Source: Rotaria socialis (lineage: Eukaryota > Rotifera > Eurotatoria > Philodinida > Philodinidae). Taken from it: a stretch of DNA of 64,000 nt. The first letter of the stretch is position 1. Each line of letters starts with the position of its first letter. The stretch spans positions 124,001-188,000 of the forward strand of contig CAJNYU010003377.1 of NCBI GenBank assembly GCA_905331475.1. Direction: 5' to 3'. This document shows, in pieces, positions 10,817 through 21,472 of this stretch. The notes below the pieces were generated by a model that ran no database searches, had not been told where the DNA came from, and saw nothing but the letters and a program-made list of their open reading frames with translations. The position numbers and the translations under genes were made by a program.

Positions 10817-13307
10817 TGATAACAGCGATTGACGTTCTATAACGGAGAAAATAGTTACTGGGCAAATACCAATATAGTATACTGAGCTCTAACGGAATAT
10901 TGAGCTTGTCTGTCGTATATATATACCGTTGGAGCACAGACATTAATTAACATTAAGTCAAGTGTTAAGAAAAATGTATTGCTTGACAGTCGTGATATTT
11001 AGGTTCAGTTTATCGACCGAATAAATTTAAACTGTTTACCTTGTTGAAAATATATTCTCAAGATTGATGCTCTAATCAATGAGTTTCTCTGTTTGTCTGT
11101 ATATATATATATATTCACATATATTTTATGAGGGAGCGAGAGAAAATAAAAAGATGATTAATCGAGAAGGAGTGTGATGTTTATTATATTAAAGTAAGAC
11201 TCAATTTATAGAGGATCTTTAAAATGGTTAATATATAAAATAATAAAATGTAATCACCGGAAAGTCATATCGTGTGTCTCTTATCATGAATTTGAACCAT
11301 GAAAGAAAGCGCAGTGTCCCAGGACTGTGGAATAAGAATTCTCCATCAGTTCCCAGAATATTAAAATTAAAAAATACAGTATCCACGATAGTTTTTGCTG
11401 TTATACTCATTTTCATCCGGGAATTTGTGTACTGCTGTTCGACATTGATTTTCACTAAAACATCCACTATTTTCTTGAATTTTCATTTGTTTTTGAACTT
11501 GATTCAAGATTTAAGATAATTTTTTTTTAGTATATGCTTTGATCATATCATGATATACCATACAGCGTATAATATCGTTTAACCTTTTTACGAAAACCTG
11601 TCCAAGTCGGTTAAATAAACACAAAATGACAGCACCATTGCCATTATGATAGAAAGATCTTGGCCAGTCGTATCCCATGTTTGTAACTCGATTATAGATA
11701 GAATACTTATCAGCGCCGATCGTTGCTACATATTCAGCTGAGCACTAATCTTGGGCAAATCAGTGTAAAATTGTAGTTTTTCTAATGAAGTCAGATGCTC
11801 AGTTATGTGTAGTTACGAAGAAAATCAAAAGAAGAAATACATACTCCCAACACCATTATCATCAACATTTAATCTTTTAAATAGATAGGTATATTCAGCA
11901 TCGGTTTCTAACTTGATAATACTGGCTGTTGTTCATTATTCAAACACTCTTTTTAATACTTGTCAAATGTAATAAATTTGATACGATTTAAAAAATAGTC
12001 ATTCGTACAAAATGAAGCTAAAACTTTTGTGATCGGATGATGAAAAATATTTCTCAGAAATTAGTCACTGTTAGCTATTTAGAAGCCAACATTTTTTTTT
12101 CGGCTTCTATATCCCAGTGATTCTAGCTATTTTTTGTCTCACACTTTACGTACTCTTCAAAACTTGCATTTTTTGTTTCATTGCAAAACCTTTCCAGAGT
12201 ACGGAAGTCTCACTTGTTTTTTCTTTCAGCGATCCCGGAACTGGCCTTGTACATCTCTAGCCAACTGGTTACACTTCACATAATGACCAGTTACAAATTA
12301 AAGAGGAAGATTAATTGCTTTTCGAATAGCTTGATATTATATGTAGGGAATGACTTTTTCACTTCAGAAATTGATAGAAACTGTTTCGGTTAAGTTCATG
12401 ATTGATCATTCCAGTTAAAATCTTATAATAAGAGACAATATCCAAGAATAGAATGTTATAAATATCTTGTACAATGAATTCTTAGTTTGTCATCAGTTTT
12501 TCTCTATTCGTTCTTAAATATATACAGCATTGTTATAAAAATCCTTCTTCTTAGACTCATATTTTAAAAGAATTTCTAAGAAAAAGGCGAAGAAACAACA
12601 GAAAATATCAGGTTACAAAATGTAAGAAGCGAGTCATTTGAAAAAATATAAGCGACCGACAGAAGTAATCGAAATTGTTATGTACAATGAAACATTAAAG
12701 CTTCCAAAGACACTTTAGTTGTTATTATTTGACTGTGGTGAGTAATTTTTTGGGAATATTTCCAAAGCGGAAGAATTCTTTTGTCTTGCACAAGGGTGTG
12801 AGATATGAGAAAAGGCGTTGAGCGAACTCAATAAAGCCGTAGATTCACGCTTAAATGAATTTTTTTGCCTGACAGCTCCCGTAAAAACATGGTATCATTT
12901 GATAGAAAATGGAATTATAAGTATAAAACAACCGTTTTCAGTCCCAACACAGAGTGGGAAATAATGGCGTATCAAGTTAAGTTTCGTCACGTCATTGTGA
13001 AAGCATCGCTTGTAATTGCCACCAGATTTTAGTCGGCAAAAATTCCATTTAATTGGAGTAATTTGATGATCGATATTTAAAACTAGAACTTGCTCAAATT
13101 TGAGAAGAAGCTATTATTTATTTTCTATTTTGATTGTTCCTGAACTGATAAGATTTAGATTGAATAGTAAAGAATCCGTAGCTAATTATATTACTGGTAT
13201 ATTATTTGCATTTCTGATTATGAGAAAACAAGCTAATATCGTTGGCTTTTTTCTTAGTTTTCAATTGAAAAATAACTATCAATCAATTTATTCACAATTT
13301 TAAAAGA
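10817..13307. other. Gene-poor spacer
   Basis: 2.5 kb of AT-rich sequence with a short TA microsatellite near 11100. Overlapping open frames on both strands at 11228-11519 and a frame at 12181-12393 have no recognisable motif. No RNA gene or transposon end was seen. Confidence 0.5.
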
Positions 13308-13796
13308 ATGGCTGCAAAATTTGTCGACACCGACGAAAAACAACATACACAACGTTTTTCTGATATAGCGGGAGAACGTTGCCGAATGCTGATGCCTATT
13401 GAAGGCTATCAGACAAAGCCGATTGTTTCACTCGAAGAGGCTGTAGAACCCATCCTTGAACATGTACCTGATGTGAAACGAAAAGTCTACGTTGCGAAAA
13501 AGAAATGTGCAGAGCTTTCACCAGGAAAACTATCTATTGATGAAACAGCTTCAATTACACTCTATTCAATGGAATGGGAGCCGCAAGACGAATGTCTTTA
13601 CTATGTTGTTTCTTTCTTTCTGTTTTTTATAATTATTCTCTCTCTTTCCGGAAAGAAAAGAATAAGTAAAATAAAAATTTGTGTTTACTTCTTTCTTTAA
13701 AAAAATTATTTTTAGAATCAAAAAATAAATAAAAGATTACGAAAAAGTACACTCGAAAAAAATAAGTTACAAAAGAAGAGAGAAAGATATACCTAA
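13308..13796 (+). pseudogene. N-terminal fragment of an arginine ADP-ribosyltransferase-type rotifer protein
   Basis: The frame from 13308 encodes about 100 residues that match the N-terminal module found ahead of the catalytic domain in many bdelloid mono-ADP-ribosyltransferase (ART) proteins: RFSDIAGERCRML, PIEGYQTKPIVSLEEAVEP and DETASITLYSMEWEPQDE. After LYYV the frame turns into a hydrophobic run that looks like intron sequence. A plausible intron (13608-13715) would add a short Lys-rich exon 13716-13796 ending in a stop. No catalytic ART motifs (R-S-ExE) are visible downstream. It is therefore a truncated gene or a stand-alone module; a functional enzyme is unlikely. Family placement is by recognition of these motifs and not by a search. 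Confidence 0.5.
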
Positions 13797-14774
13797 CTAA
13801 TTTTGAAATTGCTTCAGTTGGATGGATGGAATTGTTGAACTTTGATTAACTGGAATTGGAAATTAAAAAAACGATAATTCTCATGTTTTTTTAAAGTAAT
13901 GAAGAGAATATTTATTCGAGTTTGTCGGATTGTTGAAACTGAACCAAAAAAAAACAAATTAATTGATTGAAAACTTTTTTTACTTACTTTGAATATTTGC
14001 TCGGCTGCATGACTAAGGAGTAATGTAGTGGTGCCGTAGCGAGGGTAAACTCATCACGTCCAAGCATAGATCCATCATGCAAATTTCATCCAACTATGCT
14101 GAATATCTATATGTGCAGGCGAATACGTGTGTTAAAGACACCAAGATAATCTTGCGCAGTGTTTAACGTCTGTCTTGAAGACCTCTTTACTCTCTGGGAC
14201 AATGAAGACAATCTATGAATGAGAGTCCTACCCTGCCCTAGAGTAGGACTAGGGTATACCGGTCGTAGGTTAGGGTACCAAAATTCATACCCTTGCAGGA
14301 CTCTATATCTAATAATACGCTTTAATTATGTCAAAGTCTGAAAAACACTACGGCACGTAATTTTTTCGAAATAAAACAAATAAATTTTCACATGTCTAGA
14401 AGGATAAGAAAATCCCTATCTATTCATAATGAGAAGACAAATATATGAGAACGATGTCACAGTACGTGTTATGCAAATATACACGGCCGTTCGTAGTACA
14501 TAAAATGACGCGCTTTATTCGTAATGCTAGAGTCGTATGAACCGACCGCGTACATTCTCTTAGTAATGTTCGTCCTTAATAGACGACGCATTTACTCATA
14601 GGCACACGTGAATAATGCCGTCATCAACGACTGCGTATCTATACATGTCACTTGCTGTCATTTTTTCTGTTGTTAAAATCTACGAAAATAATATTAACAA
14701 TAAAATTAATTTTATTTAAATAACAAGTCAATTCTTTTTTCAAAACCTTTAAGTAAACCACACAATCTCTTATC
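13797..14774. other. Spacer with a quasi-palindrome
   Basis: No gene seen. The only structured part is at about 14222-14308, where AGAGTCCT and AGGACTCT flank several copies of TACCCT/AGGGTA. Confidence 0.5.
14222..14308. repeat. Quasi-palindromic CCTACCCT-rich segment
   Basis: AGAGTCCT near the left edge is matched by AGGACTCT at the right edge. Inside, CCCTAG/CTAGGG and TACCCT/AGGGTA pairs form nested inverted repeats. It could fold as a hairpin or be a decayed MITE; no target duplication is evident. Confidence 0.4.
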
Positions 14775-15818
14775 TCAAATTTGTTTGGAATGAACTTTTT
14801 GTGGTAGTAATGAAATAGATTGATTTTTCAAAAAGTTCTTCAAAGTTTTTATAGGTTGTCGTTTAAAATGTTGATAAATTAATATCAATTGGTCCATATG
14901 ATAATCAATCGTATCATTATGATCATATGCAAATATAAGTTTTTTTAAATGTGGATATAATGGTTTTGGTAAACTGGGTAAATCATAATAAAGTATATCT
15001 GCATGCCATATCAATAATGTTACACATAAACCAAGAAACATATCAACTGAATAATGATGAAATTCAACTACGGCACGAATCATTCGTTGAATAACTTGAA
15101 TCCATATAAATAAACGTATGAATAAACGTAACAATGCAGATGGATACGATGCACAAAGTATAGTCACAGCTAATGCTGATATTGTATAAACAATAACATG
15201 ACCACTATATAACAAATCGTTACATGCACCACCTGAAACGAAATAAAAAAAAGATTCAATGAAGAAAATAATTTCAAATACAGAATATAATTTACCCGGA
15301 CTCAAATTGAATGGATCAATCGGTCCAGTAAAGTTACATTTTGGATTTGGATTAGGTAAAATAGTTAATGAAAATGTAATAACACGAAGTGTTCGTGCTA
15401 AAGTTAAACACCGAACACCTTTCTGTAGAACCTTCAATCCATTTGTTCCATGTAAAAAACAATAGAATACCCATAGAAATAAAACAGTATTCGTATTGAC
15501 CTGATATGTATCTTCACCAATATAAGCGAATTCAACAAATGTTCGATTTAAATCATTTAAATATTCTTCAGCTATATCACGCAGTGGTGTTCGATCATGT
15601 TCTAATGATGATATAACTTGTATCATAGTATTTTCAGTAAGTAATTCAATACCCATAAATAAAAGATCACGTAGAGATTTAACGGCATATACAGCCATTT
15701 CTGGTGTAATACGATCACGCCATGGTTGTAAAAAAGTGCTAATAATAGCTAGAAATGATAAACTATTTGTTTGCTCATAACGAGCTTTGGTGTGACGACG
15801 TTGAGGAAAGGTAGGCAT
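14775..15818 (-). CDS. Sphingomyelin synthase-like PAP2-superfamily membrane protein
   Basis: Exons 15296-15818 and 14775-15232 join to 326 residues. Six or so hydrophobic segments are visible. The catalytic core matches the sphingomyelin synthase/PAP2-C pattern: CNDLLYSGHVIV (the C-x-D-x-x-x-SGH motif) and, about 60 residues later, HHYSVDMFLGL (the H-Y-x-x-D motif), giving the His-His-Asp triad. Such enzymes transfer phospho-head groups onto ceramide or related lipids in Golgi or plasma membrane. Spacing from the first motif to the second fits the family, but the N-terminus is divergent and no SAM domain is present, so the donor and acceptor are not predictable. The 63-bp intron is a multiple of three and has no in-frame stop, so the unspliced message would also be translatable (347 residues). 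Confidence 0.72.
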   Translation of the reverse strand: MPTFPQRRHTKARYEQTNSLSFLAIISTFLQPWRDRITPEMAVYAVKSLRDLLFMGIELLTENTMIQVISSLEHDRTPLRDIAEEYLNDLNRTFVEFAYIGEDTYQVNTNTVLFLWVFYCFLHGTNGLKVLQKGVRCLTLARTLRVITFSLTILPNPNPKCNFTGPIDPFNLSPGKLYSVFEIIFFIESFFYFVSGGACNDLLYSGHVIVYTISALAVTILCASYPSALLRLFIRLFIWIQVIQRMIRAVVEFHHYSVDMFLGLCVTLLIWHADILYYDLPSLPKPLYPHLKKLIFAYDHNDTIDYHMDQLILIYQHFKRQPIKTLKNFLKNQSISLLPQKVHSKQI

Positions 15819-17918
15819 ATGCAGTATTGCTCGTAGTTATGCATCACCAATTTAGCATTTTTTTGCCAATGCAAAAAGGAACAGGAAAAAATCAATCGAG
15901 CCTGTGTTGTCGACGGTACACGTACATGTATACGGAGGCAATGATAATGATCAACGAAGATGGTCTAAGCATGCCGTTGACTATTTGTCAACACACAACA
16001 ATGTTTGATCTACTTTCTTCTTTTTCTTCGTGTACTCTCTAGCCGATCCATGTGTACATACATTGTTATCAATGCTAAAATAAATATCATACTTCTCAAC
16101 ATAGAAAAATCGATTACTCGGAAAATATTTTCTCTCATACTGTTTAAGTAATTGAATGTTAAAAGGTATACGAAGGGTAACTGTAGAAAAATATGCTTTC
16201 AAAATTCAATCAAATATATGTCACTATTCTATAGCACTTAATAAGAATATGAGCATTTGCTTGACCTTTACTTCTCATTTAACATTCAAGTACATAATAC
16301 CAGGCTGATATTATGTACAGATAAATAATTTTCGAACATATTGAATAAAACTGATTCATTCGTTCACTGTCATAAACCTGCGCTGTGAAATATGTTTCTA
16401 ACGCGGCTTGTTCACGCAACGCGCTAGTTCGCTGATCAAGTTTAAAAAAAAATATTCGATACGGACAGATCTAAACGTGTTTTCTGGTACAGTTTTTTAC
16501 GCTGATTATGAATTTGGACTTTCTTTCTTAAAAAAATTGAGCTTTGGCATCAAAAACCGCGTTTTAAAGTTTTCAAAAATCGTATTTTCAATTTTCTAAC
16601 CAAGAAATTTAAAATAAAAGTACGGACTAATATACCATCCGATGCAGAATTGGATTCTCTACAATATGACCTGTTTAGTTTTTACTGTCATTCATCAGGA
16701 CACCTTTTAAGCTCTTGTACAGTTTCTAACTTACTGTACTATCATTGAGCTGCTATTTCAATGTAGCAACTTGATTTTTTTTACTGAACGGCAGTGATTA
16801 ATATATATAAGCATTCAATATTTTTAAGCATGTTAAGTGCTTCAAATTTGGTCGACAAAAAAAAACGCATCACAGCGTTACGTTTGCTTTTTGTATTGTT
16901 TATCTGAGCGAAAATAATTTAGCAAAAGTATTTTTAACTGTTTGAAAGCCCATTCAATTCTCTACAAAACTGATACCATAAGCATTTAATTTGAAGAAAT
17001 AATTTGTCAAAAAATTAGAGTTTTATAAGCAGTCCTAGAGAAAAAGGGTCCTTTTTTGTCACAGTTTTACGCGATGATAAAACCTTTCTAGAAACGCGAG
17101 AGTTCAGTCAAACTAGATCATTTTTGCAGCATAAATAGATTGTGATGAGCTGCGTCGAATGATGTTTGAACGACCTTGTTAGCTCTTATGTCTTTCGAGA
17201 TAATTGCAAAACAATTTTCAAAAATGTCACAGCGTTACGTTTGGACAAGCCGAACGAGACTGTTTGTCAGAACAGTCAAGTCTGATATTGTTTTGACGAA
17301 TGAACATAACATATAAATAATATAGAAATCTTCAAATGATAACAGGAAAAGAACTTTCGATAAAAATTGATGCTGACAATCATTAAGGTAGCAATTCATT
17401 GAAAATAGAATCTTTCTTTTTTTTTTGTTGTTTTTAACTATTTGACGAATACTTTCAGAGAAATGATCGTATACGCAGAAGCCTGCAAAATAAATCATAT
17501 GAATATTCAACAGTGTTGCATATTTTAACTGTTTTACTGGCATCAGATGCAGTGAAACGAACTACATCCACTACTTGGATATTGAGAATTCAACATATTT
17601 TGAAAGAAAGATCATTTCTAAGATTGAATTCCGTCAGTTTCGAGTTTTTGATGTTTTGCTTAACAAATCTATTTGAAAGCAGAGCAAGTATCAGGATTAA
17701 TTCCATTTATGTACTATGCCCACGTTTCTTGAGTACAAAAAACATAGTGAGGGGAAAGTCCATATTCAAATACGTCATAAAAAAGATTATGCAGTTTCTA
17801 TGGCACAGCCGGTCTTTTGTTGCTGTTAAACTTATTCATTTGTGAGTATTTTCAAAAAGTATATAGTAGTGCTTCAATTTTCGTATACTTCTTTATTAAA
17901 TCACAAGTAAGGGAAGCA
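15819..17918. other. Gene-poor spacer with a 17-bp direct repeat
   Basis: No convincing gene. Short frames are AT-driven. A 17-bp sequence (tcacagcgttacgtttg) occurs at 16870-16886 and again at 17227-17243, with similar A-rich sequence before each, hinting at a decayed repeat family. Confidence 0.5.
16870..17243 (+). repeat. Pair of 17-bp direct repeats
   Basis: tcacagcgttacgtttg is identical at 16870-16886 and 17227-17243 (357 bp apart). Both lie in non-coding sequence. Confidence 0.55.
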
Positions 17919-18331
17919 ATGAGTAAATCGATTATTCTACTTTTTGCCTTCGTGCATCTTCTTGCTATAACTATTCGAGCTGGTGATGTCGAAACAGTTA
18001 CCAGTGATATTGCAACCGACTCCTCATTATCAGATGGTCAAGCTTCAACAGATGACAGTGCTAGTGTCAGTGCCAGTGATATTTCAACCGACTCCTCATT
18101 ATCAGATGATCAAGCGTCAATAGATGACAGTGCTAGTGTCAGTGCCAGTGATATTTCAATCAATCTCTCATTATCAAATGATCAAGCTTCAACAGACGCC
18201 AGTGGTAGTGGCGGTGACAGTGACAGTGACAGTAACAGTGATAGTGACAGTACTGAAAATTACTTGGGTGAAGTTCTTCAAAAAGATCCAACTGTTAAAA
18301 ACTGCAATAATGGTTCAGCGCGCGACTCTTC

Positions 18332-18385
<54 letters not shown>

Positions 18386-18551
18386 GTCGTCGTCGTCGTC
18401 GTCGTCTTCGTCGTCATCGAGTGAGTCACAAGATGAAAGTGATTCGGATCAAGAACCAGACATTGTTCGAAGAGACTCCTATCGTAGCGAAGCTAGTGAA
18501 TACGAAACTGAAGAAGTCGCGATGGATGTGCCCGAACCACCATTGAAATAA
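17919..18551 (+). CDS. Secreted Ser/Asp-rich repeat protein
   Basis: A single exon encodes 210 residues. The ATG at 17919 gives a good signal peptide (MSKSIILLFAFVHLLAIT). Three tandem 24-residue repeats follow, each with SD-I-(S/A)TDSSLSDDQAS-type sequence, then a short Ser-Asp dipeptide run, then a poly-Ser tract of about 30 residues, then an acidic tail ending in VPEPPLK. The composition resembles phosphoprotein or matrix-type low-complexity secreted proteins, which are common CK2/Fam20-type substrates; that is only an analogy. There are almost no cysteines and no folded domain. The repeat and microsatellite content makes length polymorphism likely. A gene is supported by the long frame and signal peptide; function unknown. 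Confidence 0.6.
18327..18419 (+). repeat. (TCA)n to (TCG)n coding microsatellite
   Basis: A trinucleotide run encoding poly-Ser changes from TCA/TCT units to TCG units part-way, so the amino acid is kept while the repeat sequence shifts. Confidence 0.85.
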
Positions 18552-19508
18552 CAGCTGCCAATGTAAAACCGAATGAACATTTCATCAATGACTATTAATT
18601 TTTTCTGGATTTATTTTTATTTTTATTCTTATTATATTATGCTAATTCATTTCTTCATCTATATCCATTTCATTATAAATTATCGGGGTAGTCCCTTTTC
18701 GTCCCCTCTTTTTTTTACGGACATCGGGTTTTTTGATGTTCGGAAGTGGGGACGAAAAGGGACAAACCCAAATTATCATATGTTATCTATTTCTATATTC
18801 GGTCATTGTCAGAGTAATAAGGATTAATGAATTATTTTGAGATTTGTATCTCGTTGAAAAATACACGATAGTATACTTGTCACAGTAAAAGGCAATATGT
18901 GGTGACATCTATCGAGAAAAAAATGTCGTGCCCATTTTCGATGTAGCTTTTAAACAACTAGCATTTTCCTATGGATATACTTTATATCTTTGATGATAAC
19001 GAAGAATGTTTTATAGTTTAATACTGGTCATCATCAGTGTGCAATGAAAATATATAATCGAAATTGCATGAGTCATAACCAATATATATATATATCATGA
19101 GTACATGAATAACTCAAAACAATCACGTGGTAGGATCTTGATTGACCGTTTTTTTTTATCTAGGGAAGCTATCAGTCGTTAAACGAATATAAAAAGAAAC
19201 GAGAATTATCCTCAAATAGTTTTACTCTTGAATAGTTTACATTTATTTCTAATCATAAAATGTATGCCCTCGAAATCCTTCGTACCTCTTTTTCTAGAGT
19301 AAGATCAATCTAACCCAAAAGATGCATCTACATAATTACTATCGTCTAATAAATTTAATTTACTGAATCAAATTTATATTGATTATTTACAATTAGTGTA
19401 TTAACATGTGAAATAGAAAGTAAAACTAGCATAGGTCAAGGATATACAAATGAATTTAGACAATGCATACTGCCGTAAATATTCGAAATCTTATTTTATT
19501 TTGCAAAA
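18552..19508. other. Spacer upstream of the F-box array
   Basis: Apart from the 85-bp MITE, AT-rich with no gene. It should contain the promoter of the first F-box gene. Confidence 0.5.
18685..18769. mobile_element. 85-bp MITE with 8-bp target-site duplication
   Basis: The ends are inverted repeats: GGGGTAGTCCCTTTTCGTCCCC at the left against GGGTTTGTCCCTTTTCGTCCCC read from the right (20 of 22 match). The direct repeat AAATTATC flanks it at 18677-18684 and 18770-18777. Almost the whole element can fold into one hairpin, with a second inner stem ACATC/GATGT. An 8-bp duplication fits hAT, P or Merlin superfamilies; the GGG start argues against typical hAT ends. Confidence 0.8.
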
Positions 19509-20483
19509 ATGAATATGAATAATCATTTATCAACAATAGAATCATTACCGAATGAAATTCTAATGGGCCTATACGAATATTTCGATGGTCGAGAATTATA
19601 TAATATTTTTTATAATCTCAATTCTCGTTTTAACTCACTTCTTCGATCAGTTCGACATCTTTCACTTTATTATCAAGCGCCATTCGATAATTTAATTGAT
19701 TGCCATACGATTTATTCATCTCAAATTCATGCACTTAACATTTATTCAAAACAAAATTTGAAACTTGATCAATTTTTTAATGTGCATCGTCTTACTCTAT
19801 GGTTTCCAACTGACGAACAAATCTTTCAAATAGATGCAAAATCTTTTCCACGTCTTGAATATCTTTCTGTATCTTATACGGTTTCAAAGCCTTCAATATG
19901 TTCTTTGTATGAAAAAATATTTTCAAATGATTTTTCTCTATTGAAATCTTGTTTTCTATCGGGCAATGAATCTCCAACACAAGCCAGCAAATGGACACAA
20001 TCACCAAATTTAAAATATTTACATACAACATCTATTAATCCATCAGTTCTAATTGCTTGTCCTAATTTGTATGCTTTAAATTTAATATTGCCTACATTGC
20101 ATGACATATCACCGAATCTCATCATTCATTTAAATCTTAAACGATTGAAACTCATTCTGACTAGTATTGTTTGGTTTGAAGATGAGAAAAAATTCGAAGT
20201 TCTGTTTTCAGCAATGCCAAATATTCATAGATTATCTTTACATAAATTATTTTCAATTATAAATCCAATTGATTTACTTCTCAATTATGATTGGTTATCA
20301 ACAGTTATTATTCGATGTTTACCATTATTAAAAGAATTTATTTATCATGTTTACATTTTTAATTTATTTAATCTTGATCAGTTGGACATCGATAGAAGTC
20401 TTCCTGAAATTAAAGAAAATTTTTCTAAAATGTATCAAAATCAATCCGAATATTTTCTTAAAATAAAACCATATAATACATAG
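19509..20483 (+). CDS. F-box protein, array member 1
   Basis: A single exon of 324 residues. An F-box lies at about residues 8-50 (IESLPNEILMGLYEYFDGRE ... LNSRFNSLLRS). The remainder is a leucine-rich, weakly repetitive C-terminal region shared by all array members, with landmarks WTQSPNLKYLH, IACPNLYALN, LNLKRLKL and NYDWLS. F-box proteins bind Skp1 and bring substrates to SCF ubiquitin ligases through the C-terminal region, here probably degenerate LRR-like. The stop codon is only 26 bp before the next start, and this gene lacks an obvious splice acceptor upstream, so it may be the first cistron of an operon. Substrate unknown. Confidence 0.85.
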   Translation: MNMNNHLSTIESLPNEILMGLYEYFDGRELYNIFYNLNSRFNSLLRSVRHLSLYYQAPFDNLIDCHTIYSSQIHALNIYSKQNLKLDQFFNVHRLTLWFPTDEQIFQIDAKSFPRLEYLSVSYTVSKPSICSLYEKIFSNDFSLLKSCFLSGNESPTQASKWTQSPNLKYLHTTSINPSVLIACPNLYALNLILPTLHDISPNLIIHLNLKRLKLILTSIVWFEDEKKFEVLFSAMPNIHRLSLHKLFSIINPIDLLLNYDWLSTVIIRCLPLLKEFIYHVYIFNLFNLDQLDIDRSLPEIKENFSKMYQNQSEYFLKIKPYNT

Positions 20484-20490
20484 TATAATT

Positions 20491-20507
20491 CTTTTGTGTT
20501 TTTCTAG
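20491..20507 (+). promoter_or_regulatory. Putative trans-splice acceptor between two F-box genes
   Basis: The 26-bp gap between the stop at 20483 and the ATG at 20510 consists of a T-rich tract ending in TTTTTCTAG. There is no room for a promoter, so the downstream message probably gets its 5' end by spliced-leader trans-splicing, known in bdelloids. Confidence 0.6.
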
Positions 20508-20509
20508 AT

Positions 20510-21472
20510 ATGCGTTCGGTATTAGAACATTTACCAAATGAACTGATCATTGAAATATTTGGCTATTCAAAAATACGGGATCTGTCATTTGGTTTATGGA
20601 ATTTAAATAAGCGTTTCAATGCACTTATTCGTTCACTTAAATATTTATCTTTGATTTTAACCAAAGACTGCACATCCGAAGAGCTTTTATTTTCTGAACA
20701 AATTATTCGTATGGTTATTGTGACATTAGAGAGTATTAATTTAAATCCATTTATTAATTTACGGTCATTAATATTAAATTTAGCGACTGAAAACCATTTA
20801 AAACAAATTCAATCTCTTGTGTTACCAAATCTCGTTTATCTTTCGTTACCGCTTTCGTTCGATTCTCGATCAACAAAACAATTAGCTTCAGAAGTCTTCT
20901 CAAATCGATTTTCATCGCTGCGATTTGCAGATTTAGGTGTAATTGATATGCCAAGGAATCTATCGTGGTCACAATCACCATCTCTTCGATCAATTCGTAT
21001 TTTTTCTCCAAATATCAATATAATCCCATTAATTCTTCAATCTTGTACTCAATTAACTCATTTTCAAGTACGTATAACTGGTGAGCATCCTTTAGATATA
21101 CCCTCTCTACCAATAATATCAAATCATCCATTAAAACAATTCATTTTCCTACAAGCTCAAAATTCAACTAATGCTTTTAATATTGCAAATATAATTTATT
21201 TAATACCCAACGTTAAACATCTAGATCTAAGATTATGTACCATATCATTTATTGATTTAATTAAATTAATTTCGAAATATTTGATGAATTTAAATAGTTT
21301 TGATTGCCATATTATCGAGTTTCCAAATAAAGATGAAACTATCGATATTAATGTACTAAGAAAAATTCATCCATGTTATTCTGGTATTCAGTGTACGTTA
21401 AGAGAAGATTGCTATTGTTTATATGCAACAAAAAAAGATCAAAAATTAAAACTAACAAGTAACTTTTTTTGA
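20510..21472 (+). CDS. F-box protein, array member 2
   Basis: A single exon of 320 residues beginning directly after the putative acceptor. The F-box is at residues 4-46 (LEHLPNELIIEIFGYSKIRD ... LNKRFNALIRS). The C-terminal part keeps WSQSPSLRSIRIFS and the ILQSCTQLTHFQ motif, but lacks the (Y/F)DW motif found in the other members and ends with a divergent Cys-containing tail. It is the most diverged intact member. Role as an SCF substrate receptor is inferred from the F-box alone. Very close to the preceding stop; probably co-transcribed with it. Confidence 0.83.
   Translation: MRSVLEHLPNELIIEIFGYSKIRDLSFGLWNLNKRFNALIRSLKYLSLILTKDCTSEELLFSEQIIRMVIVTLESINLNPFINLRSLILNLATENHLKQIQSLVLPNLVYLSLPLSFDSRSTKQLASEVFSNRFSSLRFADLGVIDMPRNLSWSQSPSLRSIRIFSPNINIIPLILQSCTQLTHFQVRITGEHPLDIPSLPIISNHPLKQFIFLQAQNSTNAFNIANIIYLIPNVKHLDLRLCTISFIDLIKLISKYLMNLNSFDCHIIEFPNKDETIDINVLRKIHPCYSGIQCTLREDCYCLYATKKDQKLKLTSNFF

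Noticed and set aside
11228..11519. Overlapping frames on both strands
   Set aside because: The frames mirror each other on opposite strands and neither shows a recognisable domain.
18124..18546. Plus-strand frame with poly-His and poly-Arg
   Set aside because: Alternative frame of the TCA/TCG microsatellite inside the secreted Ser/Asp protein.
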